Of a DNA stretch of 7,679 nt, positions 1 through 7,000 are shown in pieces. The notes beneath the pieces were generated by a model. That model ran no database searches. It was not told the origin of the DNA and saw only the letters and a list, made by a program, of their open reading frames with translations. The translations under genes and the position numbers were made by a program. Location: the NCBI GenBank assembly GCA_009835515.1, contig VXXH01000201.1, positions 1 to 7,679 on the forward strand, written 5' to 3'. Origin of the DNA: Candidatus Poribacteria bacterium. GTDB taxonomy: Bacteria; Poribacteria; WGA-4E; WGA-3G. Each line of letters begins with the position of its first letter. Position 1 is the first letter of the stretch.

Positions 1-212
1 CCGGAGAATAGGGAAGCGCGGTGAAAAACCGCCACGGCCCCGCCACTGTGAACGATCACAAATATCTGCTGAAGACACCACTGTCAATTTACTGATGGGA
101 AGGTTCAGCGGACTTTTGTAGCGCAAGTTTTGGCTTGCAAGCTACGCCAAAAGATCGGAAGTCAGGAGACCTGCCTGGATCGTGTTTCACGCATCTGCTT
201 TCGCGGGAAAGC
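1..212 (+). promoter_or_regulatory. Cobalamin (B12) riboswitch, 5' edge cut by window start
   Basis: This RNA element senses cobalamin (coenzyme B12 or a related form) and normally turns off B12 uptake or synthesis genes in cis. Seen directly: the conserved core GAATAGGGAA (6-15), GGTG (20-23), the CCCCGCCACTGTGA segment (38-51), CCACTG (78-83), GATGGGAAGG (94-103), and the B12 box AGTCAGGAGACCTGCCT (160-176). A variable-arm hairpin lies at 118-145 (GTAGC GCAAG / CTTGC AA GCTAC). A hairpin at 197-212 (GCTTTC, loop GCGG, GAAAGC) sits where P13 is expected, and its GCGGG (203-207) is complementary to CCCGC (39-43) of loop L5, matching the kissing loop of this family. The 5' strand of P1 lies beyond base 1, as does the promoter. 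The element is followed by a terminator and a B12-type operon. Identification is very firm. The P13 assignment is inference. Confidence 0.95.
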
Positions 213-322
213 GGTGGAACAGCGCACAGTAGTATCCTGTTGATTAAATATAGAAGTCCGGATTCAGGTATGAAATTTTTGGACCCCATTGCAGGATCAG
301 CGTATATAGAGTGTCGCCGCAT

Positions 323-360
323 CCCCTGTCTTTCCGATGAAAGCAGGGGTTTCTTGTTTC
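323..360 (+). terminator. Rho-independent terminator, expression platform of the B12 riboswitch
   Basis: CCCCTG (323-328), a bulged T, CTTTC (330-334), loop CGAT, GAAAG (339-343) and CAGGGG (344-349) form an 11-bp hairpin followed by the T-rich run TTTCTTGTTTC (350-360). It ends just before the Shine-Dalgarno of the first gene, the position expected for transcription attenuation by a B12 riboswitch. The CTTTCC at 330-335 can instead pair with GGAAAG (206-211) in the candidate P13 stem, giving a possible antiterminator. The stretch 213-322 between aptamer and terminator holds no gene. It has a possible long-range pairing ATCCTG (234-239) with CAGGAT (292-297). Confidence 0.8.
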
Positions 361-365
361 ATTAC

Positions 366-370
366 GGAGG
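366..370 (+). promoter_or_regulatory. Shine-Dalgarno site fixing the start at 376
   Basis: GGAGG lies five bases before ATG at 376. The upstream in-frame ATG at 337 lies inside the terminator hairpin and has no ribosome site, so 376 is the supported start. Confidence 0.85.
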
Positions 371-375
371 TTTTA

Positions 376-1719
376 ATGAACAGATTTTTTTTCTCTCGGC
401 GGCATTTCTCATCCACACCGCGTTTCAAACGGCACGCATCCGTACTAATAGTCGTGCTATTCCTTACGCTTCTCATTAATCCAACCTTTGGACAAACAGA
501 GGTTCAAGACCTTGCGGTTGTCATAAATGCCCTGACGCATCCGGATTTGGGTATTACGGCATCGCTTTCACTCATCGATTTAATGGAACCGAATGAAAGA
601 CGAGCCGTTGACAACGAAATACTCCATTTTAGCAACGAAGTGCTTCAGCGGAGGCGGGCAGTTGGTCTCGCCATCCGAGGACATCTCGCGTATATTCCGA
701 CTTTTAATTTACCCGTTACGGGTGCTCCAAGCAACGGTGATAACATCTTTATTGTGAACTTGGAAGACCAAAAGATTGTCGGCGAAATTCCGATTCAAGC
801 AGGTGCGACCCCTCAGCAGATCGTTTTTATCAACGATCAGAAGTTGTACGTTACCTGTGCAGCGGCGCATGAGGTGCATGTCGTTGACATTCCGAATCGT
901 AATGTAACGAAAGTTCTCACCGGTTCCTTCAATAAACCGACGGGTATCACGCTTCTCAACGGCAAAGCCTACGTCTCGAATCCGGCATGGGAATGGGACC
1001 CAGAAGCAAGAAAGACCACCTATTACCAGAGCACTGTCACAGTGATTGATACGGAGACAGATATCATTCTGGAGTCAATACCGGTGCCGACAAACGCGGG
1101 CCAAATCCTCAACGACGGCGAATCGACTGTTATCGTCAAATCGACAGGCAATTACAATGACATTACCGGATACCTCGTTCTGATTGACGGGACCACCGAT
1201 GAGATTACCAAAACGGTTAAACTCGGGTTCACACCTGGATCCGCTGCTCTTAATTCCGAAAAGCAGCTGTTCATGCAAGGCAGCTGGCAGAACCCCGGTT
1301 TGCTCATCTACGATGTCGCTGCACAAGACTGGATTCGCGATGAAGACGATACGATTGCTAACTTCAGTAACGATGCGGATGCCCCTATCGGTGGTGGTTT
1401 GACCTTTGGCCCGGACGGAAATCTTTATATCACCAAACCCGACTGGGGAGGCGGTGGACAGGATTACGTTCGCGTCATGGATGTCATGGATGCGTCTCTT
1501 TTGCAAACGTATCATGTTGGCCCCGGTGCTTCTATTCTTGCGTTCGCACAAGTTATCTCGCGCCGAGAAGACCTAAACAACGACGGGATTGTCAATATCT
1601 CGGATATGGTAATCGCTGCTCGGTTCTTAGGAGATCAGGGACCTGGTATCATCGCCGATGTTAATGGTGACGAAGTCGTCAATATCCTTGACCTTGTGCT
1701 GATAGGGCAAGCACTTTAA
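376..1719 (+). CDS. Secreted YVTN/YncE-like beta-propeller with C-terminal dockerin; candidate B12-binding protein
   Basis: A 447-residue exported protein, first gene under the B12 riboswitch. It has a basic N-region (R3 to H20), a hydrophobic stretch at about 21-34 and probable signal peptidase cleavage after G39. Residues 40-95 are helical-looking linker. Residues 96-394 form a beta-propeller with repeated blade motifs such as KLYVT (156-160), KAYVS (197-201), TVTVIDT (220-226), YLVLID (266-271) and FGPDGNLYIT (344-353). Aromatic-rich loops, for example near residues 203-217, may be ligand contacts. Residues 398-447 form a dockerin/EF-hand-like module with two calcium loops (D399-D410 and D428-D439). 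Known: BtuG of Bacteroides is a YVTN/YncE-type surface propeller that binds B12 very tightly beside BtuB and is B12-regulated. Inferred: this is a functional counterpart that binds corrinoid, with the dockerin attaching it to a partner. No lipobox is present, unlike BtuG. The propeller and dockerin calls are strong. The B12 role rests on context. Confidence 0.85.
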   Translation: MNRFFFSRRHFSSTPRFKRHASVLIVVLFLTLLINPTFGQTEVQDLAVVINALTHPDLGITASLSLIDLMEPNERRAVDNEILHFSNEVLQRRRAVGLAIRGHLAYIPTFNLPVTGAPSNGDNIFIVNLEDQKIVGEIPIQAGATPQQIVFINDQKLYVTCAAAHEVHVVDIPNRNVTKVLTGSFNKPTGITLLNGKAYVSNPAWEWDPEARKTTYYQSTVTVIDTETDIILESIPVPTNAGQILNDGESTVIVKSTGNYNDITGYLVLIDGTTDEITKTVKLGFTPGSAALNSEKQLFMQGSWQNPGLLIYDVAAQDWIRDEDDTIANFSNDADAPIGGGLTFGPDGNLYITKPDWGGGGQDYVRVMDVMDASLLQTYHVGPGASILAFAQVISRREDLNNDGIVNISDMVIAARFLGDQGPGIIADVNGDEVVNILDLVLIGQAL

Positions 1720-1731
1720 CTTAGCCTTCGC

Positions 1732-1754
1732 GGGCGCGGTTTAGAACCGCGCCC
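1732..1754. repeat. Perfect 10-bp GC-rich inverted repeat between genes 1 and 2
   Basis: GGGCGCGGTT, loop TAG, AACCGCGCCC. It lies 13 bases after the stop of the propeller gene. No T-run follows, so it is a poor Rho-independent terminator. It may stabilise the upstream mRNA 3' end, attenuate read-through, or be a copy of a dispersed repeat. The structure is certain and its role is open. Confidence 0.7.
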
Positions 1755-1804
1755 CGTATTCACTGTTGAAATTCCAATCTTTCACCTTAGGAACGGACAG
1801 CGGT

Positions 1805-3745
1805 ATGACGCATTCTCTGAATCGAATGACAGCGAGAAAAAAAGCGGTCTGGTGCATGCTACTGCTCGTTTCCCTCATCAGTTGTGCCACAACTCCGAAA
1901 GAAGCACCGTTTTCATGGAAAGTGACGTTCTTCTCTTTGGGGGCAAAGGTGCAATTCAGGACAGAGGCACCGGTACAGCGTCTGCGTGCTTTTAATGCAA
2001 ACGGCGTGAGAGTCGCACAACTCGATTTTCCGGTACCGCCTCGGCAGATGGAGTCACTCTATTTTGAATGGCATGCCGGTGAAACCTACAGATTTGAGGC
2101 GACCGCGTCAACAGGGAGCATCAATGTTCAAGAGATAGCTGCACCGCGCTCCTACACACAGGGAAATTTAGAGATTGCTATCCCGTATGGTGCTGCGGAG
2201 CAGTCGGATATGAAAAATGCGTCAGAAAGCGAGCAGAAAGCACTCGTTCTGGACGGAAGCGAAATGACGGCCACAGTCCTCGTTACAAACGGGAATGTGC
2301 CAACGACCTTTGACCTTAAACTTTGCCTGCCTCCTATGTTAACCATCGTTCACTTGCCGACAGATTGGAAAAGTGAGGTAATCGATCAGGAAACCTGTCT
2401 CTCTACCACTGGTAGACTTGGTATCGCGTCGGAAGTCTGGTACCACGAGTTAGTCCTGAGAGCAGACGAGGGAAACCGAACAGACGATCAAGAAATTTCA
2501 GGAACTGTTCATTTCACAACAGACAATGGACAGACATGGGAGCAGCAGACGAGGGTGCAGCTTCAGATGGCAACTATTCCAGAGATTGCCGAACGCCTTT
2601 CTATAGAATCAATCGAGATGCCTACGGATGCAATGGGTACGGTAGACTCTAAACAACGCGAAGATACCCTCTACTATGCACGTCCACTATTCGGATGGCT
2701 CGGAACGTCACAGACCAATGCGTATGAGCCGATTACTTATCAGACCGTGCAGCTCCGCAATATGGGTGAAGAGACGATCCATGTCGTCGTATCATCAATC
2801 AACACAGATACGAAGCGTGGTGAAACAATTCCATTTCTTGCGCCACCCGCGACAGCAAATGGAGGGACGCATCAGAGTGTAGCGTTCGCCAGTCTCCCCG
2901 GAGGCATGGTTACAGAAGTTCCACTGCCTATCTATTTTCACCCAATGTATATAGAGCAGGGTAAACCCGAACAGGCAATTCCTGGAGAGTACGCACGGGA
3001 CATTACAGTGAAAGTTTGGGGCAGCGATGCGACGATCCTTCGCGAAAAACGTCCATTACACCTGATTGTTCCAAACCAACAAGCACTGCTTATCAGTCTA
3101 CTGGCAATCATCTGCAGCAGCATTGGTTTCGCAGTCGTCCTACGATTTCATGAGCGAATTTTCGCGAGGTTCACCACAAAACAGATCATTGTTATCGCCC
3201 TATTCGGCACGACAATTTTCGTAGGTGTCATGGTGCCGTCAACGCTGTTCCTCAATCTAATCCGTGCCGTCCTCGGTCCCTTTTCTGTATTGCTGACCGG
3301 TTTAATCAACGAGACGCTTTACTATGCCTTGCTCACTGCCCTGTTAATTTATATTAGCGGAGCCCCGGAGGACGCAACACGGCACGACAGTAGAGGCAGC
3401 GGCGTAATCTTGCTTGTCTCGGCGGTGCGTCTACTTCTCAGTGGTGTTACGTTCGGACTTTTCACACCCATGGCGATTGTCTACACTGGCACAAGTGTCC
3501 TTCTATTGGAAACAGGATTTCTATTCGTACGCGGACGGAATATATTAGCGTGGGCAGTCGTGTTGGGACTCTGCGATGCGATTGCCGTTTATGTCGATCT
3601 CCAACTCTCTATATTGTTTTACCGGCTTTTCTATGCCAATTGGTATATTGTTCTCCGAATCCTGATAGAAGGGTTCGCCTATACGTTTATTGGCGTGCTT
3701 CTCGGCGCGAAATTAGGACGAGGCCTCTGGCGGGTGGCGGATTAA
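1805..3745 (+). CDS. Lipoprotein with large extracytoplasmic beta region and C-terminal S-component-like membrane domain
   Basis: 646 residues if ATG 1805 is used. GGACAG (1795-1800) or AGGA (1789-1792) may serve as ribosome site, and TTG 1766 has none. ATG 1826 (639 aa) is also possible. A lipoprotein signal peptide is visible: basic R11 K12 K13, hydrophobic 14-25, lipobox L-I-S-C27. Residues 36-117 form a beta domain resembling the N-terminus of the next gene. About 118-420 is beta-rich, Ig-like, with no recognised enzyme motif. Membrane segments follow at about 427-446, 461-478, 483-500, 504-518, 533-551, 553-575, 580-606 and 612-635, with basic H449-K459 after the first, fitting a cytoplasmic loop. 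The block 458-646 has the size and look of an ECF S component (for example the GPFSVLLTGLINE stretch at 491-503). Inferred role: binds and transports a corrinoid with ECF T and ATPase subunits encoded elsewhere. A lipid-anchored polytopic chimera is unusual. The coding call is firm and the S-component call moderate. Confidence 0.8.
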   Translation: MTHSLNRMTARKKAVWCMLLLVSLISCATTPKEAPFSWKVTFFSLGAKVQFRTEAPVQRLRAFNANGVRVAQLDFPVPPRQMESLYFEWHAGETYRFEATASTGSINVQEIAAPRSYTQGNLEIAIPYGAAEQSDMKNASESEQKALVLDGSEMTATVLVTNGNVPTTFDLKLCLPPMLTIVHLPTDWKSEVIDQETCLSTTGRLGIASEVWYHELVLRADEGNRTDDQEISGTVHFTTDNGQTWEQQTRVQLQMATIPEIAERLSIESIEMPTDAMGTVDSKQREDTLYYARPLFGWLGTSQTNAYEPITYQTVQLRNMGEETIHVVVSSINTDTKRGETIPFLAPPATANGGTHQSVAFASLPGGMVTEVPLPIYFHPMYIEQGKPEQAIPGEYARDITVKVWGSDATILREKRPLHLIVPNQQALLISLLAIICSSIGFAVVLRFHERIFARFTTKQIIVIALFGTTIFVGVMVPSTLFLNLIRAVLGPFSVLLTGLINETLYYALLTALLIYISGAPEDATRHDSRGSGVILLVSAVRLLLSGVTFGLFTPMAIVYTGTSVLLLETGFLFVRGRNILAWAVVLGLCDAIAVYVDLQLSILFYRLFYANWYIVLRILIEGFAYTFIGVLLGAKLGRGLWRVAD

Positions 3746-3844
3746 GCGATCGTCCTGCTTGGTGAATGCGATTTTCTACGCATACTGAGCAACGCCCAAA
3801 AAACTTTAAAATTCTGCGATACAGACACCATAAGGAACACAACA

Positions 3845-5545
3845 ATGAATCGAATTCTACTTTTTAGTCTACTCTGCCTGTTTTTCGTCCTACCCATTAG
3901 CATTGCGACAGCCGACATGAGCGTCACTTGGGTTCGGACGGGCGTTGTCATTGAAACTGAACACAAAGAAGGTATCTCGGACAAAATCAGCGTCGCGAGG
4001 GTGTTTGATGGCACGACACACGAATTAGCCAAAGTCCCCACAATCCAGCAACTTGATACCCACCGCATCCTACTACAATTCACATGGCAACCTAATCAAG
4101 ATTACCAATTTCATCTGAACGATCACCTAATAACAGCAACTGCGCCGCTAAAGCCGGTGTCGTATCTCATCCGCACTGTTGAATTAGACGCGCTTTTGTC
4201 GCTGATGGAAAGCCTCCGTCAACCTGCGAAACCGACAGCGGTTGCCTTAGGACACGGAGGCGCGCCCAATACAGAGAAGTTGGCGGTTGCGACAGACAGT
4301 GGACACCTCGCTGTTCTCCAGCCGATTACGGGTGAGACGCTCTGGAAAACCCGTATTTCGGAAGGGTACGTAAGACGGATGGCGTTTAGTTCTGATGGTT
4401 CTTTGCTCTACGTAGGGGAACAGGCAGCAGATGGACTTATCTATTGCTACGATCTGACCGCCGAAAAACCGATACTTCGCTGGAAATATCGCACCGCCGA
4501 TGACATCGAAACTTCTACGCCGAGCAATCCGGACAGCGTCTACGCTTGGGTCAACTACCCCGGTCCAGCGTGTATGCGAACGCTGGCTAACGGAGACCTT
4601 TTGGTTGCAAGCGTACACTCATGGAAAGAAAATGATATACCCCTCAAGAAGTCCCAACTCTATAGGTTTGACAGCGAAACGGGGAATGTCATTTGGAAAT
4701 GGCCCCATGACAGCGCGACTTCAAAGATAATACGCTGGTTTGACGTAAGTGCCGATGGGAAGACCCTTGGGCTTGTAACAGACAGTGGACATAACCTACA
4801 AGGGAGTCCGACCGATGAAAACGGTGTCGGTAATGGCAAACTCGTTGTGCTTAACACAGCAGACGGAATAGAAAAGTGGCACGCGGATATTGAACCGCTG
4901 CGCGAGTATTTCGCACAGGTCACGTTTTGGCGCGGTGTCAGCATATCTCCCAGTGGTAAGTTCATCAACCTGACAACCGATGACGGACGCGCCTTCATTT
5001 TCGACGTGAACAAGTCGGAACCGATATGGCAGGAGAATTTGACGACCCCATTAGAGGTCAGTGGCATTCCTATTGTGGCAACTTCCGGCACGATCGGTGC
5101 AACGGATGCGGCAGCACTTTTTGTTACTGGGGACACTTACATTCCCTATCATCTTCGGAAGGGCGCACAAAAACCTTCGGCGGGACACCCCAACGGGATG
5201 ACGCTGTTTGCTTATTCGTGGTCTGGCGAAAAAATCTGGCAGTGGCAACTTGAGAATATGCCACAAGGCTTGCGCATTGATGAAAAAGATCGTTATGCTG
5301 CGTTGTCTGTTTCCAAGCGTACACAAGATCCGAACGAGAGTCTTCATGGCGTATCAGTGTTTGATTTGACAGCAGAAGGCGGCGGTTTATCGAAATATCT
5401 GTACACCTATCGTACAGAAGGACAACTGCCTTATGATACGCTTGCGATCAGTGCGGATGGCGCGTTCATCGTTGTCGTTGAAGTGCCGATTACTTTGCCA
5501 GATGAGACGGTGCGTGGAAAGAATCGGGTGCATGTGTTGTATTGA
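3845..5545 (+). CDS. Secreted PQQ/WD40-like beta-propeller protein with N-terminal beta domain
   Basis: 566 residues, third gene of the riboswitch cluster, 99 bp after the previous stop. ATG 3845 is preceded by AAGGA (3832-3836) at 8 bases. The signal peptide is basic R3, hydrophobic 4-20, likely cleaved after A23. Residues 24-107 form a beta domain similar to residues 36-117 of the preceding lipoprotein. From about 120 to the end is a propeller: LAVATDSGHLAVL (146-158) and PQQ/WD40-type Trp strands GETLWK (163-168), GNVIWKW (280-286), GIEKW (341-345), EPIW (392-395) and GEKIWQW (461-467). Ser-Asp-Gly turns recur (FSSDGSLLYVG type). I see no calcium/PQQ catalytic signature, so binding is more likely than dehydrogenase activity. 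It probably acts outside the cytoplasmic membrane with the lipoprotein. Corrinoid binding is inferred from operon position only. Confidence 0.82.
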   Translation: MNRILLFSLLCLFFVLPISIATADMSVTWVRTGVVIETEHKEGISDKISVARVFDGTTHELAKVPTIQQLDTHRILLQFTWQPNQDYQFHLNDHLITATAPLKPVSYLIRTVELDALLSLMESLRQPAKPTAVALGHGGAPNTEKLAVATDSGHLAVLQPITGETLWKTRISEGYVRRMAFSSDGSLLYVGEQAADGLIYCYDLTAEKPILRWKYRTADDIETSTPSNPDSVYAWVNYPGPACMRTLANGDLLVASVHSWKENDIPLKKSQLYRFDSETGNVIWKWPHDSATSKIIRWFDVSADGKTLGLVTDSGHNLQGSPTDENGVGNGKLVVLNTADGIEKWHADIEPLREYFAQVTFWRGVSISPSGKFINLTTDDGRAFIFDVNKSEPIWQENLTTPLEVSGIPIVATSGTIGATDAAALFVTGDTYIPYHLRKGAQKPSAGHPNGMTLFAYSWSGEKIWQWQLENMPQGLRIDEKDRYAALSVSKRTQDPNESLHGVSVFDLTAEGGGLSKYLYTYRTEGQLPYDTLAISADGAFIVVVEVPITLPDETVRGKNRVHVLY

Positions 5546-5578
5546 TCACCTAAGAACAACCGAATCAAAGATGATGCC

Positions 5579-5607
5579 TTGACAAACCCAAACTCCCGCT
5601 GTATACT
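5579..5607 (+). promoter_or_regulatory. Strong sigma70-type promoter for the AlbA_2/GHKL gene
   Basis: A perfect -35 TTGACA (5579-5584), 17-base spacer and -10 TATACT (5602-5607, five of six to consensus). Transcription would start near 5614, leaving a leader of about 37 bases before ATG 5651. This marks the next gene as a separate transcription unit from the B12 cluster. Confidence 0.8.
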
Positions 5608-5650
5608 TATTGTAGACTTTTCGATTTTACCAAATTAGGCGGATATTCTG

Positions 5651-6856
5651 ATGTCGAATTTCACAGACGAAGAACTACTGCAAATCATTAAAACTGGGGA
5701 ATCTGATACTGTCGAGTTTAAGGCATCTTTGTCTGGCAGTGCTCCAGAAAAGATCAGGGAAGCAATTTGCGCTTTTGCCAACGATCTACCAGACCATAGA
5801 AACCCGGGACTTATTCTTGTAGGTGTGAAAGACGACATAACTCTCGGAACTACACCAATTACGGATGAATTGTTGCGTCAGTTAGCCGATATGAAAACAG
5901 ACGGAAACGTTGTGCCTCCACCGTCCCTGACAGTAGAAAAGCGGAGGCTACAAGGTAAGGAAATAGCAGTAGTTAAAGTGGAACCGAGCGACTCACCGCC
6001 CGTACGATGCAGAGGGGCGATTCACATCCGAACAGGGCCGCGTCGAGATACCGCCACAGCACAAGATGAGCGGATACTCAATGAAAAACGGCGATATTTA
6101 GAGCGTCCGTTTGACCTCTATCCTGTCCTGTCAAGTCAGATTTCCGACCTTAACTTGGCTTTGTTTAGTTATGAATACCTACCGAAAGCGTTTTCTGCGG
6201 AAATATTGGATGCCAATGATCGGAGTTTGAATGAACAGCTCGCAGCCACAAAGATGATCGCCGCTGCAGATGATCCGACAGCAACTGTACTCGGCATCCT
6301 CACGCTTGGAAAGAACCCACAGGATTTCCTACCCGGGGCTTATGTGCAATTCCTCAGAGTTGATGGGAACGAACTCACGGATGATATTGTTGACAGTCTT
6401 GCAATACGCGGGGCGATTTCTGACCAGATCCGCCGTTTAGACGATAAACTGATAGCACATAACCGCATTGCAGTTGATATTATATCCGGTCCCATTGAAA
6501 AACGGACAGCACTTTATCCAATAGAAGCGGTGCAACAAATCACCCGAAATGCTATTATGCACCGGACTTACGAAGGCACGAATGCCCCGGTTCATGTGTA
6601 TTGGTACAACGACCGGATTGAGGTTTTAAGTCCGGGCGGTGTATTTGGTAGTATAACGGCTGAAAATTTTGGGAAGCCCGGGTTTGTTGACTATCGAAAC
6701 CCTAATTTGGCGGAAGCGATGCGGACTTTTGAACTCGTGCAACGTTTTGGTGTGGGCATACGAATAGCGAGAAGGTTGCTGGCAGAAGCGGGGCATCCAG
6801 AACCGAAATTTGAAATTAATAGCACACATGCATCGGCGATAATACACGCAAAGTAA
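5651..6856 (+). CDS. AlbA_2 (Schlafen-like) domain / GHKL ATPase-like protein
   Basis: 401 residues, with its own promoter and GGCGGA (5638-5643) seven bases before ATG. Residues 10-135 form an AlbA_2/Schlafen-type domain (formerly AAA_4): E17-S-D-T-V-E-F-K24 at the start, then AICAFAND (about 38-45), GLILVGVKDD and IHIRTG. The C-terminal half resembles the HATPase_c_4 region found in proteins often mislabelled RecG-related helicase: an N-box-like QITRNAIMHR (296-305), DRIEVLSPGG (321-330) and a glycine-rich RFGVGI (365-370). The family is widespread in bacteria and is linked to transcription regulation, nucleic-acid binding and sometimes mobile or defence loci. The exact job is unknown. No helicase motifs are visible, so a RecG name would be wrong. 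The length is usual and the gene looks intact. Its separate promoter argues against a role in the B12 cluster. Confidence 0.88.
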   Translation: MSNFTDEELLQIIKTGESDTVEFKASLSGSAPEKIREAICAFANDLPDHRNPGLILVGVKDDITLGTTPITDELLRQLADMKTDGNVVPPPSLTVEKRRLQGKEIAVVKVEPSDSPPVRCRGAIHIRTGPRRDTATAQDERILNEKRRYLERPFDLYPVLSSQISDLNLALFSYEYLPKAFSAEILDANDRSLNEQLAATKMIAAADDPTATVLGILTLGKNPQDFLPGAYVQFLRVDGNELTDDIVDSLAIRGAISDQIRRLDDKLIAHNRIAVDIISGPIEKRTALYPIEAVQQITRNAIMHRTYEGTNAPVHVYWYNDRIEVLSPGGVFGSITAENFGKPGFVDYRNPNLAEAMRTFELVQRFGVGIRIARRLLAEAGHPEPKFEINSTHASAIIHAK

Positions 6857-6859
6857 GCA

Positions 6860-6879
6860 GAACAACAGTTATGCTGTTC
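6860..6879. repeat. Short imperfect hairpin after the AlbA_2/GHKL gene
   Basis: AACAG (6864-6868), loop TTATG, CTGTT (6874-6878), or alternatively GAACA (6860-6864) with TGTTC (6875-6879). It lies four bases after the stop codon. It shares the GAACAACA string with the hairpin at 6929-6952, suggesting related sequence. No T-run follows. Confidence 0.45.
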
Positions 6880-6900
6880 CGTTAAAGATAATGGACAAAT

Positions 6901-6923
6901 GCCGCGGGTTTTTCAGCCGCGGC
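6901..6923. repeat. GC-rich hairpin in the convergent intergenic region
   Basis: GCCGCGG (6901-6907) and CCGCGGC (6917-6923) flank a 9-base loop containing five T. It resembles the hairpin at 1732-1754 in being GC-rich and without a following T-run. It may help terminate or stabilise transcripts, or be a repeat copy. Confidence 0.6.
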
Positions 6924-6928
6924 GTAAA

Positions 6929-6955
6929 GGGAACAACAAATCTGTTGTTCCCCTT
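6929..6955. terminator. Perfect inverted repeat, probable bidirectional terminator between convergent genes
   Basis: GGGAACAACA (6929-6938), loop AATC, TGTTGTTCCC (6943-6952): a 10-bp perfect stem, extendable by AA (6927-6928) with TT (6954-6955) across a bulged C. It sits between the + strand gene ending at 6856 and the - strand gene ending at 7001, the expected place for a shared terminator. Neither side has a strong T-run, so termination is inferred from structure and position. Confidence 0.55.
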
Positions 6956-7000
6956 GTCGCAACTTTATAGCAGACACAAAAGGCGTTGAAGAGAACGAAT

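Noticed and set aside
337..375. Upstream in-frame ATG for the propeller gene
   Set aside because: The codon lies within the terminator hairpin and has no Shine-Dalgarno, whereas ATG 376 has GGAGG at proper spacing and a normal signal peptide.
394..408. Twin-arginine-like S-R-R-x-F at residues 7-11 of the propeller protein
   Set aside because: The hydrophobic segment starts ten residues later and is very hydrophobic, which fits Sec export better; no cofactor-binding reason for Tat is seen.
135..479. Forward 114-codon open frame across the leader
   Set aside because: It overlaps the riboswitch, terminator and start of the propeller gene and lacks a ribosome site and family features.
1075..1551. 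Reverse 158-codon open frame inside the propeller gene
   Set aside because: It is antisense to clear blade motifs and has no start signal or recognisable domain.
3759..3786. Possible internal promoter TTGGTG, 16 bp, CATACT before the third gene
   Set aside because: The -35 matches only three of six bases and the spacing is short, so it is too weak to claim.
5651..6856. RecG helicase annotation
   Set aside because: No Walker or helicase motifs are present; the sequence fits AlbA_2 plus a GHKL-like C-terminal region.
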